Below are positions 1-7,971 of a stretch of 22,442 bases of DNA, piece after piece. Under the pieces are notes generated by a model. It searched no databases, had not been told where the DNA came from, and was given only the letters and a program-made list of their open reading frames with translations. The translations under genes and the position numbers were made by a program. The stretch comes from DAIOEK01 sp964600595 (lineage in GTDB: Bacteria; Chloroflexota; Anaerolineae; Anaerolineales; Anaerolineaceae), in contig CAZRKL010000025.1 of the NCBI GenBank assembly GCA_964600595.1, positions 1-22,442 on the forward strand, read 5' to 3'. Position 1 is the first letter of the stretch. Every line of letters begins with the position of its first letter.

Positions 1-38
1 GCGCATCCGCACAAAAAAAGCCTGAGAGCTCAGCGACC

Positions 39-548
39 ATGAAAACGGATGTATTGCAAAAGAAAATCCAAGCAAATCCAGCGGTCGTGGTAGAGTTTTG
101 GGCACCCTGGTGCGGACCATGCAAGGTGATGACACCGCAATTACTTAAAGTTGAAAAGGAATATGCGGACAGGGTAAAACTGGTCCGCATAAACACCGAT
201 GAGGATGTGGAAATCGCCAGAGAAATGCGGATCATGTCCATCCCCACCATTTTGGCTTTTCAAAATGGAAAGCAGGTCCTCAGAAAAACGGGGGCATTAA
301 ACAGTGAGCAGATTCAAACGGTGTTTGAAGCGAGCCTGAATGGTAAACCGACTACGGGTGGATCGATCCAAACCCGCGACCGGATGTTACGCATGGCGGC
401 ATCCGTTGCAGTGCTGCTGGTTGCCGCATTTACGGGATATCCGTGGTATCTGCTGGTTGTAGCAGGCATCGTATTCTTCACTGCGGTTTATGACCGCTGC
501 CCCATCTGGAACGCGATCAGCAGTGCATGGAAGAAACGGCAGGCATGA
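39..548 (+). CDS. Thioredoxin-domain protein with C-terminal membrane segment
   Basis: Thiol-disulfide oxidoreductase. The thioredoxin active site WCGPC is at residues 24-28 and the cis-proline motif SIPT ends at residue 70. After about residue 105 the chain leaves the thioredoxin fold. It enters a hydrophobic stretch (about 117-150) that ends in DRCPIW, which resembles the small DUF2892/YgaP-type membrane domain with its Cys-Pro pair. The protein is therefore probably tethered to the inner membrane with the redox domain in the cytoplasm, because no signal peptide precedes it. The ATG at 39 lacks a clear Shine-Dalgarno. The frame stays open to the window edge, and the first strand and helix of the fold look short, so the true start may lie upstream and this entry may be 5'-partial. 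The domain call is firm; the topology is inferred. Confidence 0.85.
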   Translation: MKTDVLQKKIQANPAVVVEFWAPWCGPCKVMTPQLLKVEKEYADRVKLVRINTDEDVEIAREMRIMSIPTILAFQNGKQVLRKTGALNSEQIQTVFEASLNGKPTTGGSIQTRDRMLRMAASVAVLLVAAFTGYPWYLLVVAGIVFFTAVYDRCPIWNAISSAWKKRQA

Positions 549-590
549 GAAGGGTTTAGACGACTCAGTTATTCCTGGCTGGTGACCTTG

Positions 591-596
591 TATAAT
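591..596 (+). promoter_or_regulatory. -10 box (TATAAT) before the aldo/keto reductase
   Basis: A perfect TATAAT lies 23 nt before the ATG at 620, within the 71-nt gap after the thioredoxin gene. The best -35 candidate (TTATTC, 16 nt upstream) is poor. The Shine-Dalgarno AAGGAAG at 607-613 lies 6 nt from ATG 620, which decides the start in favour of 620 over GTG 614. Confidence 0.45.
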
Positions 597-619
597 TAAA
601 GAAAACTAAGGAAGTGAAA

Positions 620-1582
620 ATGGAATACAGACATTTGGGAAAAGCCGGACTTAAAGTCAGCGCTTTATCTTTAGGCGCCTGGGTTACCTATGGCGGACAG
701 GTGGGAGAAGAGCCCGCAGAAGAATGTATGCGCGCAGCATATGATTCCGGTGTGAACTTTTTTGATAACGCAGAAGCATACGCCAGGGGCAACGCTGAAA
801 CTGTTATGGGTAATATCCTGAAGCGAACCGGCTGGCGCAGGGAATCTTACATCGTTTCTACGAAAATATTCTGGGGTGGAGATGGACCCAATGACACCGG
901 GCTCAGTTACAAGCATATTGTCGAAGGGGTAAACAACGCTCTCAAAAGATTGCAGCTGGAATATGTTGACCTGGTTTATGCGCATCGCCCAGATCCGGAA
1001 ACGCCCATTGAAGAAACCGTGAGAGCGATGGATCTAATCATCCGGCAGGGAAAAGCATTTTACTGGGGCACATCTGAATGGAGCGCGGCAGATATTATGC
1101 GCGCTGATGCGATTGCCCGACAGCACAACCTGACACCGCCCAGCATGGAGCAGCCCCAATACAATATGTTCTGGCGGCATAAAATGGAATCTGAATATCT
1201 GCCCATCTTTAAGGAACTTGGTTATGGAACAACAACCTGGTCACCTTTAAATTCAGGTATTCTGACCGGCAAATACAATAAAGGAATCCCTGAAGGAAGC
1301 CGGCTGGCAATGCAGGGTTACTCCTGGTTGCGCAAGGAAGTTACTCCGGAAAAAATCGCCATTGTGGGTAAACTGGAGGAGGTGGCGGCAAAGCTGGGTT
1401 ATTCTGTATCTCAACTGGCGCTCGCCTGGTGCTTGAAAAATCCCAATGTATCCACAGTAATCACAGGAGCCAGCAAAGCTGAACAGGTACACCAGAATCT
1501 GAAAGCGCTGGAAGTGGTTCCCCTGCTCACTGATGAGGTGATGGCTGAAATCGAAACAATTCTGGGCAATAAGCCCGAATAA
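620..1582 (+). CDS. Aldo/keto reductase, Kv-beta (AKR6) type
   Basis: NADPH-dependent oxidoreductase of carbonyl compounds, cytosolic, a TIM-barrel of 320 residues. It starts with MEYRHLGKAGLKVS, the usual opening of this family. The catalytic tetrad is visible: Asp49 and Tyr54 (FFDNAEAY), Lys82 (VSTK) and His112 (YAHRPD). The segments KIFWGG, YWGTSEWS and TTTWSPLNSGILTGKY match the potassium-channel beta-subunit/YghZ branch rather than the AKR5 branch. The start is set by AAGGAAG six bases upstream; a GTG six bases earlier is too close to that site. The gene follows the thioredoxin gene in the same direction and is closed by a terminator lying inside the convergent phosphatase gene. The physiological substrate cannot be read from sequence; methylglyoxal or other aldehydes are plausible for this branch. 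Confidence 0.9.
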   Translation: MEYRHLGKAGLKVSALSLGAWVTYGGQVGEEPAEECMRAAYDSGVNFFDNAEAYARGNAETVMGNILKRTGWRRESYIVSTKIFWGGDGPNDTGLSYKHIVEGVNNALKRLQLEYVDLVYAHRPDPETPIEETVRAMDLIIRQGKAFYWGTSEWSAADIMRADAIARQHNLTPPSMEQPQYNMFWRHKMESEYLPIFKELGYGTTTWSPLNSGILTGKYNKGIPEGSRLAMQGYSWLRKEVTPEKIAIVGKLEEVAAKLGYSVSQLALAWCLKNPNVSTVITGASKAEQVHQNLKALEVVPLLTDEVMAEIETILGNKPE

Positions 1583-1592
1583 TTAGATGTAC

Positions 1593-2249
1593 TTAATCTA
1601 CCGGTGGAGTGGAAGCTGTCTCCGCCGGTTTTTTAATTTCTATTACCGGCAGCTGATATGGCAGTTGGATGTTTGAACCGGTCAACCAGAATTTTTCCTT
1701 GTAGTACACCAGGATGGAGAGCGAGGCTGGATCTACAATAACCCGTTGGAATTGTTGGAATGGTATATCCATGGCGCGGGTAATCAACATTTTTATGCAA
1801 TCAGAGTGGGAGAAAACAGCAACCCTGTCACCCACCTTGTGACTGGTAATGATTCCGTGCATGGTTTCCCAAAGCCGATCCCAGGCTGAGGCAAATGATT
1901 CTCCACCGGGGAAAGAATTCAAATGAGGATTTTCCCTGATCTTCTTCCAGAGCGGGTTTTCTTCCAACTCTTTAAATGCAACCCCCGTGAAACCTCCGGT
2001 ATCCATCTCAATGAGACCAGGAGTTCTAATGACTTCCAAACCAATTATACCCGCCAGGGGAGCAGCAGTTTCGAGAGTCCGCTCCAGCGGGCTGGCATAA
2101 ATAGCATCCAGCTTGATATGTTGCATGCTTAAAGCTACCTGCCGAGCCTGTTCTTTCCCCTGCTCATTTAAGTGCACTCCGGGAAGTTGTCCGGGCAAAA
2201 AGTTGCCAAGTGAATCGTTGGCACCATGTCTGATGAGATGGATGATCAT
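1593..2249 (-). CDS. Histidine phosphatase family protein
   Basis: Member of the phosphoglycerate-mutase-like histidine phosphatase superfamily, 218 residues, cytosolic. The phospho-acceptor motif LIRHG puts the catalytic His at residue 8. Arg57 (SPLERT), the acid around Glu81 and the second catalytic His148 (FSHSD) complete the active site. Substrates in this superfamily range from phosphosugars to nucleotides and phospho-proteins and cannot be assigned here; a broad-specificity phosphatase is the safest call. Its ATG overlaps the TGA of the upstream lipoprotein gene (ATGA), so the two are probably translationally coupled. The last codons are written over a rho-independent terminator serving the opposite strand. 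After residue 205 the tail (KKPAETASTPPVD) is low-complexity and probably unstructured. Confidence 0.88.
   Translation of the reverse strand: MIIHLIRHGANDSLGNFLPGQLPGVHLNEQGKEQARQVALSMQHIKLDAIYASPLERTLETAAPLAGIIGLEVIRTPGLIEMDTGGFTGVAFKELEENPLWKKIRENPHLNSFPGGESFASAWDRLWETMHGIITSHKVGDRVAVFSHSDCIKMLITRAMDIPFQQFQRVIVDPASLSILVYYKEKFWLTGSNIQLPYQLPVIEIKKPAETASTPPVD
1601..1634 (+). terminator. Rho-independent terminator for the aldo/keto reductase
   Basis: The arms CCGGTGGAG (1601-1609) and CTCCGCCGG (1620-1628) form a 9-bp stem with one G:U pair, followed directly by six T. It begins 18 nt after the reductase stop codon and lies entirely inside the 3' end of the convergent phosphatase gene, so the same bases also encode the phosphatase tail. 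Confidence 0.8.
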
Positions 2250-3607
2250 TGTTTCTGCAGCTCCACTGTGATGGCATCCAAGCCAAAGTTGTATCCGGAT
2301 GATAAATCATTCTTTTTGGTTACCTTAAAAAGCATCTGGTGGGTACCTTTGGTCAGGTAGTATGGTCCCAACCCAATCGGACCGGATGCGTAGGTGAACG
2401 GTGCGTATAAATCAACATAATCATTCACGAGGATATCATCCACTTCCACTTCCAGTACGCCATAATCTGGTGAGTGGGTGGCGTAAAGTTTCATCAGGTA
2501 AACTCCATCCTGCGCCACACTGAATTCAATCATGAGTCCTGATCCATACCCGGAAACCACATGTAACTGCTTGCCCGCACTCCAGTTACGGGCGCTGTAG
2601 GGGGTCATATCCATCACTGATGAGCTGCTCCAGCGATGTTCAAGGATGGTGGCATTTTCCAATTCAAAACCCTGTTTTAGTCCCCGGTTGCTGGGCATAA
2701 CCATTCCGTTACTATATCTTTTTGCCAGCATGTACCGGGCTCGGGCGATCTGTTCAGGTGAAAGCAGTGAGCGAGGGTAATAATTAGACATCAGGTTTCC
2801 GCGGCTTATGGGAATGGAGGTGTTGGAGATTGCCAGCGCTTCTTGCACACCGCACTGGTATTCAGCCCCGGCAATCGCCAGATCAGGGGGAGTATCTTTA
2901 AAAGTATCCCCATCGAATGCAGACAGGTTATACCCAGAACGGTTGTAAGCTTCTTCTGCACTTTCAATATCAGAAAATACTTCAGAATAAGTATTTCCCA
3001 GCCCCAGATAGTGGCCAATCTCATGCGCCAGGCGGGTGTCATCCCCGCTTCCACAAACATCCTCACCTATGATCGGAAGGATGCCAAAATTGTAGTCCCA
3101 CCAGAAAAAATTCCCCCGGCCGGCAGACTCATCGACCGGCTTATGGCGCACAAACACAACCAGCTTGTCCGGGTATTTTGCAGCAACCTCATCAGCCAGG
3201 TCCATCTCTTCACGCCAGCGCAGGTCATCTTTCGCCAGCATATTGGCGATAACCGTTGATTGCACAAAATCCACATCCTTTTGCGGATCAAATAAGAACC
3301 GGATGCTTGCCGTGGCGAAGATTTCATTCGCCCGGTTTACCTGTTGGATGATCTCATCCACCGTTATGTTGGCGATATTCTGGCCATCATCATCTGAAAC
3401 TCTGATTACCTGTATGTGCGCAGAAAACAATTGCAATTCAGTATTATGGACCGGAAAAACCTGGATAAATGGAGTTGGTGACGGCAGCGGTTCAGGTGTA
3501 ACGGTTGGGGGTAGGGCAGTAGCTTCTTGCACTGGAGTGGCTGACGAAATACCTGAACAAGCAGTCAGGCTTACTAAAAGAAACACATATACGAGCTTCT
3601 TCAACAT
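2246..3607 (-). CDS. M43-like metalloprotease lipoprotein with altered third zinc-ligand position
   Basis: Predicted exported lipoprotein of 453 residues. A signal peptide ends in the lipobox LTAC with Cys17, followed by a Thr/Pro-rich spacer (to about residue 47). The middle domain carries HEIGH at 195-199 followed by LGLG, then DTP at 238-240 and a methionine-turn-like NLMSNYYP with Met273. This order matches pappalysin/cytophagalysin (M43) metzincins. The third zinc ligand, normally His in HExxHxxGxxH, is Asn205 here, so activity is uncertain. Residues about 320-453 look like a beta-sandwich (VEVDDILVNDY, GPYYLTKGTHQM), perhaps binding carbohydrate. The start at 3607 is preferred over a codon 21 nt upstream because GGAGG lies 6 nt before it and the signal peptide then begins MLKK. 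It overlaps the phosphatase gene by ATGA. Protease fold likely; target unknown. Confidence 0.75.
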   Translation of the reverse strand: MLKKLVYVFLLVSLTACSGISSATPVQEATALPPTVTPEPLPSPTPFIQVFPVHNTELQLFSAHIQVIRVSDDDGQNIANITVDEIIQQVNRANEIFATASIRFLFDPQKDVDFVQSTVIANMLAKDDLRWREEMDLADEVAAKYPDKLVVFVRHKPVDESAGRGNFFWWDYNFGILPIIGEDVCGSGDDTRLAHEIGHYLGLGNTYSEVFSDIESAEEAYNRSGYNLSAFDGDTFKDTPPDLAIAGAEYQCGVQEALAISNTSIPISRGNLMSNYYPRSLLSPEQIARARYMLAKRYSNGMVMPSNRGLKQGFELENATILEHRWSSSSVMDMTPYSARNWSAGKQLHVVSGYGSGLMIEFSVAQDGVYLMKLYATHSPDYGVLEVEVDDILVNDYVDLYAPFTYASGPIGLGPYYLTKGTHQMLFKVTKKNDLSSGYNFGLDAITVELQKQ

Positions 3608-3639
3608 ACCATCCTCCAGAGGGATCACAAAAACTGGTT

Positions 3640-3668
3640 TGTCCGTAACGGTTCTTCGTGCTACTATG
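3640..3668 (+). promoter_or_regulatory. Promoter of the PPK2 gene
   Basis: TTGTCC (3640-3645), a 17-nt spacer and TACTAT (3663-3668), with an extended -10 TGC immediately before the -10 box. It lies in the 137-nt divergent gap between the lipoprotein and PPK2 genes and predicts a leader of about 70 nt. Confidence 0.6.
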
Positions 3669-3744
3669 AAGACATATAGACGTTATCCTTGTTTATGCAA
3701 TTTTCTTGCCTTTTTCGGTGCCATCTTACATCAGGAGGAAAAAA

Positions 3745-4566
3745 GTGGATCAGTATAGGGTAAAACCGAACAAACCGATAAAACTGAAGGATATTGATGC
3801 CAATGAAACTGGAGCCTTTAAAGGCGGAAAAAAGGAAGGATTGGCAGCACTGGCAGAATTAAACAAACAGCTCGAAAAGCTGCAGGAAGTTTTTTACGCC
3901 GGGCATAAAGAAAAAATCCTCATTGTTTTTCAAGCTATGGATACCGGTGGAAAAGATGGCACCATCCGCAGTGTTTTTGATGGTGTCAATCCGCAGGGAG
4001 TAAAAGTTGCCAGTTTCAAAGTGCCCACTGCCATCGAATTGGATCATGATTATCTCTGGCGAATCCATCAACACACACCGGGCAAGGGCGAGATTGTTAT
4101 TTTCAACCGTAGTCATTACGAAGACGTGTTGGCGGTCCGGGTACACAAATTAGTCCCGGAAAAGGTCTGGTCAAAAAGATACAATCACATCAACAATTTT
4201 GAAAAGATCCTTGTTGATGAGGGCACAACCATTCTCAAGTTTTACCTGCATATCGACCCCGATGAGCAGAAAGCCAGACTACTGGAAAGAATCCATGATC
4301 CTACAAAACAATGGAAATTCAACCCGGGCGATATTGAGGAACGAAAACTATGGGATGAGTACATGAAGGCTTATGAGAATATGCTCTCAAAAACCAGCAC
4401 CCACTGGGCTCCCTGGTACGTCATCCCCGCCAATCGGAATTGGTATCGTAACCTGGTGATATCAACCATCATCGTGGATACGCTCAAAAAACTGAAGCTC
4501 CAATACCCACCTGTTGTGGAAAACATCGAAAGCTACGCCCCCATCCTGGAAAATGAAAGCGCATAA
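3745..4566 (+). CDS. Polyphosphate:nucleotide phosphotransferase, PPK2 family
   Basis: Transfers phosphate between polyphosphate and nucleotides (AMP/ADP to ADP/ATP in the related subclass), a cytosolic enzyme of about 273 residues. Walker A is AMDTGGKDG (residues 64-72, Lys70), the Walker B-like motif is FNRSHYEDV (120-128), and a lid segment rich in Lys/Arg follows near 180-200 (RIHDPTKQWKFNPGDIEER). Length and motifs fit the PPK2 subgroup often labelled polyphosphate:nucleotide phosphotransferase. Whether it uses AMP, ADP or both needs assay. The start is GTG at 3745, six bases after a perfect AGGAGG (3733-3738); an earlier TTG at 3706 would put that site inside the gene. It stands alone with its own promoter and a following hairpin. 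No polyphosphate synthase (PPK1) or exopolyphosphatase is nearby. Confidence 0.9.
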   Translation: MDQYRVKPNKPIKLKDIDANETGAFKGGKKEGLAALAELNKQLEKLQEVFYAGHKEKILIVFQAMDTGGKDGTIRSVFDGVNPQGVKVASFKVPTAIELDHDYLWRIHQHTPGKGEIVIFNRSHYEDVLAVRVHKLVPEKVWSKRYNHINNFEKILVDEGTTILKFYLHIDPDEQKARLLERIHDPTKQWKFNPGDIEERKLWDEYMKAYENMLSKTSTHWAPWYVIPANRNWYRNLVISTIIVDTLKKLKLQYPPVVENIESYAPILENESA

Positions 4567-4640
4567 TGACCTGTAAATGAAACGGTTTTGATGGTGTATC
4601 GATAGATAAAATAAACAAGTTCGCATCAAGAAAAGCTATT

Positions 4641-4666
4641 GCCCGGTGAGAAATCTCATCGGGCTT
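4641..4666 (+). terminator. Likely terminator after PPK2
   Basis: Arms GCCCGGTGAG (4641-4650) and CTCATCGGGC (4655-4664) around an AAAT loop give a 10-bp stem with one G:U pair. The tract after it (TTCTCATATA) is only moderately T-rich. It lies 75 nt past the PPK2 stop and 66 nt before the rarA start. Confidence 0.55.
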
Positions 4667-4714
4667 CTCATATATAATGGATGAAGGTTCACCTCATATA
4701 CAATAGAATGTTTG

Positions 4715-4723
4715 TGCTATAAT
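4715..4723 (+). promoter_or_regulatory. Extended -10 promoter giving a probable leaderless rarA mRNA
   Basis: TGC followed by a perfect TATAAT (4718-4723) ends 7 nt before the ATG at 4730, so transcription should start at or next to the A of the start codon. No good -35 hexamer is seen at 16-18 nt, which the extended -10 may compensate. A second TATAAT occurs at 4673-4678. Confidence 0.55.
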
Positions 4724-4729
4724 AATATA

Positions 4730-6097
4730 ATGGATCTATTCGATCACTCCCTCCAGGACAGATTAAAAAAGGAAGCTCCGCTGGCTGCCCGGATGCGCCC
4801 ACGCAACCTGGATGAGGTAATCGGACAGGAACATATTGTCGGTGAGGGAAAACTACTGCGCAGAGCAATCCAGGCAGACAGGTTGTTCTCTTCCATCATT
4901 CTATGGGGTCCTCCCGGTACCGGTAAAACAACCCTGGCAACAGTAATTGCGCAATCCACCCAATGTCATTTTGAGACAATATCCGCAGTACTGGCTGGAG
5001 TGGCAGAATTACGCAGGGTGATTGAAGACGCCATCCAGCGCCGTAAGCTGTATCAAACCCGCACCATCTTATTTGTGGATGAAGTCCATCGTTGGAATCG
5101 CGCACAACAGGACGCCCTGCTTCCCCACGTTGAAAGTGGATTATTAACCCTGATTGGGGCAACCACTGAAAACCCGTATTTTGAAGTGATTAAAGCACTG
5201 GTTTCTCGCAGCAGAGTTTTTCAATTACAACATCTTACTGAAGAACAAACCGGAGAATTGCTGGATAGAGCCATCCGCGACCCGGAACGGGGGTACGGCG
5301 AGCTGCCCGTACACTTGCATGAAGATGCAAGAAAACACATCATACAATCGGCGGGCGGGGATGCGCGAAACGCTCTCAATGCGCTCGAACTGGCAGTGGA
5401 AACCACCCCGCGAGATGCATTGGGCAAGATCCAGATTACGCTGGAAGTCGCGCAGGAATCCATTCAGCAACGGGCAATTCTTTACGACAAGAACGGCGAT
5501 GCTCATTTTGATACCATTTCTGCCTTCATCAAATCGATTCGTGGATCCGACCCAGACGCGGCATTATTCTGGCTGGCTAAGATGATCCATGCCGGAGAAG
5601 ATCCGCGCTTTATCCTTCGACGATTGCTCATCCTGGCGGGTGAGGACATCGGTCTTGCAGATCCGCAGGCATTGGTAGTCACCAGCGCGGCTGCCAACGC
5701 ATTTGACCATATCGGGCTGCCTGAAGGGATCTTCCCGCTGGTGGAAGCCACTCTTTACCTGGCAACCGCACCCAAATCGAATTCCGCGCTGGCTTACTTC
5801 AAAGCTGTGGAATTAATTGAAAAGGAAGGAACAGGGGATGTTCCCTTGCACCTGATGGATGGCAACCGCGACGCGAAAGCATTGGGGCACGGCAAGGGAT
5901 ATGTTTATCCGCATAATGAACCCGGTCATTTTGCCACACAGCAGTATCTGCCCGACCAGTACCAGGGTATCCACTTTTACGACCCTGCAGAGCAGGGATA
6001 CGAAAAAACCATCCGGCAAAGACTGGCGGAATGGTGGAAAGCAACTACGGATAACCTGGCGTTGGAGAACAAGAATCCACCAGACAAAACTGAATGA
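4730..6097 (+). CDS. rarA: Replication-associated recombination protein A (RarA/MgsA), AAA+ ATPase
   Basis: Clamp-loader-like AAA+ ATPase acting at stalled or collapsed replication forks, 455 residues, close to the usual family length. The AAA+ core shows Walker A GPPGTGKTT (60-68), Walker B FVDEVHRWN (Asp117, Glu118), a sensor 1 region GATTENP near 143-149, and arginine-finger candidates in SRSRVF (160-162). The C-terminal half (from about 190) is the conserved oligomerisation domain with GGDARNALNALE, FIKSIRGSDPDAALFWLAKM and the terminal YVYPHNEPGHF block. I prefer ATG 4730 to a TTG at 4712: MDLFDHS is the typical opening, and a perfect -10 box overlaps the codons between them. The gene probably uses a leaderless message. 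It lies between PPK2 and the glycosyltransferase pair and shares a direction with both. Confidence 0.95.
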   Translation: MDLFDHSLQDRLKKEAPLAARMRPRNLDEVIGQEHIVGEGKLLRRAIQADRLFSSIILWGPPGTGKTTLATVIAQSTQCHFETISAVLAGVAELRRVIEDAIQRRKLYQTRTILFVDEVHRWNRAQQDALLPHVESGLLTLIGATTENPYFEVIKALVSRSRVFQLQHLTEEQTGELLDRAIRDPERGYGELPVHLHEDARKHIIQSAGGDARNALNALELAVETTPRDALGKIQITLEVAQESIQQRAILYDKNGDAHFDTISAFIKSIRGSDPDAALFWLAKMIHAGEDPRFILRRLLILAGEDIGLADPQALVVTSAAANAFDHIGLPEGIFPLVEATLYLATAPKSNSALAYFKAVELIEKEGTGDVPLHLMDGNRDAKALGHGKGYVYPHNEPGHFATQQYLPDQYQGIHFYDPAEQGYEKTIRQRLAEWWKATTDNLALENKNPPDKTE

Positions 6098-6109
6098 TAA
6101 ACCTCAATG

Positions 6110-6138
6110 TGGTCAAATAAACCTGATTATGGTTTAAT
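6110..6138 (+). promoter_or_regulatory. Promoter of the glycosyltransferase pair, leaderless geometry
   Basis: TGGTCA (6110-6115), a 17-nt spacer and TTTAAT (6133-6138) with an extended TGG directly before the -10. The -10 ends 7 nt before ATG 6145, as at the rarA and 17043 genes, and no Shine-Dalgarno is present. Confidence 0.5.
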
Positions 6139-6144
6139 CACCTC

Positions 6145-7971
6145 ATGATAGATTTTTCAGCGGGGGTAAAAAAATTCTTCCATGAGAATCGCATCCGGAT
6201 ATTCTGGAGTGTGCTCCTTGGCTTGGCTTCAACCTTCCTTTTTATCAGACAGATCACTCCTCTTTTACTGAACGGGAAGGACTTCAGTGGCAGGAGCCTG
6301 CCATTTCAAATCCTCCTCCTGGTTGGCACATGGATATTAGCTTTCCTGATTCTTTACTTCATCCTTTGGCTTTCGGAAAAGATCGTTCAAAATCAAAAGG
6401 TCCAGAGAAATATTACCCGCCTTCTGGATTTTCTGAATGCAATTAAACCCATCCAATTGGCTGGAGCCGTGATCACAATCGGATTACTTCTCCTGCTTCT
6501 CATCCTCCACCTTCGTCTGGTTTTCTTCCCCTACCAGATGGAATTCCGCGAAGGCGCTATTGTACTCACAACAGAGGCATTCCTGAAAGGAATCAACCCC
6601 TGGGCGCTTGAGAACAATCTGACATACATCAACGTTTACGGCATCGTTTACAACGCGCTGGTTCTTCCTTTCGCCGCCATCGTGGGAAATTCACTCTGGA
6701 TTCACAGACTAATCAGCTTTCTGGCAGTCATCGGACAATTGGTACTGGTCGTAAAAGTAATGCGTCTGAGAGGCATATCCTGGTTATATACAGGGTTCGC
6801 CGCTGTGTTCTTGTGGTTGGGACAAATCTACTACACAACACCCATGGCTCGCCCCGATACGTTGGGACAATTCTTCTTTCTGCTAACCATACTTCTTCCC
6901 CTACTTGGAAATTATTCCACAAAGAGTTTGATACTCAGCCTGCTTTTTGGCTGGTTGGGATTTTTCACCAAACCCTACTTTGTTCTGGGTTTACCCCTGG
7001 TGGCAGTGTACCTGTTCCTATTCGAGAATAAACTCCGGGCGATTGGTTGCGCCTTTGCCGGAGTTTTACTCATTGCTCTCTCCAGCCTGGTTGTAAATTA
7101 CTTCTTTGAAGCATATTTTCTGAATGTGGTTTTTTCTCACATTGCAGATACAAACAGCATTTACGAGTTTTTGGTGTATCAGACCATAAGATATCTTGGA
7201 GAATACTGGTCTGTGTTGCTGGTGGCTTTCATCGCGGTGATCACTTCAGCCGCGGGTGTCAGATTTGGGAAAATCGAAAAATTCCCGGTGGATTTCAACC
7301 TTCAAAAACCATTATTAAGCTTCAAACTGGATATCTTGCTATTTTGTCTATTAATTTCATGTGTACTCATTTTTGCGAGTCTGGGTAGGCATAACGGAAC
7401 CAGGATGGCGTATTACTATCAACTCATCAGTCCATTCTTGATAATCCTTGTTTTTGGAATTCTTACCCGGCATCCACAAGCGCGTGGAGCAGCCATTATC
7501 TGCGTATCCATCAATCTAATCTTTCACGCATACGGGAATCTCAAACCCGACCTACAACCCTGGCCGGTGGATTACTGGCAAAAGATCCAGAGCTCCCTTC
7601 AGCAAAGCCGTGAAGTGATACATTCTCCCGCCATCACCTACGAGGTGATGAAAGCGGGGATGCCGGTGATGAACTCCGGGCAGACTTCTTACTTTTATCC
7701 GTACCCTCAACGTGATTTCTTCCTCTACCCGCCAAAAGAGAAGATTCAGGAAATTGGGGATGAATTTTTCGCTACGCTGGCACAAAGAATTGCCAACCGG
7801 GAGTATGATATCATTCTGGTCGATGACCCTTACCCGGCATTCGCCAAACGCCGCTATTATGAGACATATTACTCACCCGGCGAAGTGATAACTATATCAA
7901 TGCCGCATACCGAACAAATCTGGCCGATCCGGCTTATGACACCCAGATTGGAAGAAGTGCCCGTACCATGA
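6145..7971 (+). CDS. Multi-pass membrane protein, GT-C/ArnT-like glycosyltransferase candidate
   Basis: Integral membrane protein of 608 residues with about a dozen hydrophobic segments by eye (first ones near 17-37, 53-77 and 100-125) and a soluble C-terminal part from about 480. After the third segment comes a loop with FREGAIVLTTEAFLKGINPW (residues 133-152). An acidic residue in the first extracytoplasmic loop followed by a G-x-x-PW/PY element is the hallmark of GT-C enzymes of the RgtA/ArnT/GT39 group, which use polyprenyl-phosphate sugars. This is family-level inference. The stop overlaps the start of the methyltransferase-GT2 fusion (ATGA). That pairs a probable lipid-sugar synthase with a lipid-sugar user, so the two may add one sugar to an envelope glycan, lipid or protein. 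No Shine-Dalgarno is seen; it is probably leaderless. Confidence 0.7.
   Translation: MIDFSAGVKKFFHENRIRIFWSVLLGLASTFLFIRQITPLLLNGKDFSGRSLPFQILLLVGTWILAFLILYFILWLSEKIVQNQKVQRNITRLLDFLNAIKPIQLAGAVITIGLLLLLLILHLRLVFFPYQMEFREGAIVLTTEAFLKGINPWALENNLTYINVYGIVYNALVLPFAAIVGNSLWIHRLISFLAVIGQLVLVVKVMRLRGISWLYTGFAAVFLWLGQIYYTTPMARPDTLGQFFFLLTILLPLLGNYSTKSLILSLLFGWLGFFTKPYFVLGLPLVAVYLFLFENKLRAIGCAFAGVLLIALSSLVVNYFFEAYFLNVVFSHIADTNSIYEFLVYQTIRYLGEYWSVLLVAFIAVITSAAGVRFGKIEKFPVDFNLQKPLLSFKLDILLFCLLISCVLIFASLGRHNGTRMAYYYQLISPFLIILVFGILTRHPQARGAAIICVSINLIFHAYGNLKPDLQPWPVDYWQKIQSSLQQSREVIHSPAITYEVMKAGMPVMNSGQTSYFYPYPQRDFFLYPPKEKIQEIGDEFFATLAQRIANREYDIILVDDPYPAFAKRRYYETYYSPGEVITISMPHTEQIWPIRLMTPRLEEVPVP

Noticed and set aside
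3706..3744. N-terminal extension of PPK2 from TTG 3706
   Set aside because: A perfect AGGAGG lies six bases before GTG 3745; the extension would place it inside the gene and adds no conserved residues.
3165..3758. 197-codon open frame on the plus strand
   Set aside because: It lies antisense to the metalloprotease lipoprotein, whose signal peptide, zinc motif and ribosome site show that the minus strand is coding; the plus frame has no recognisable motif.
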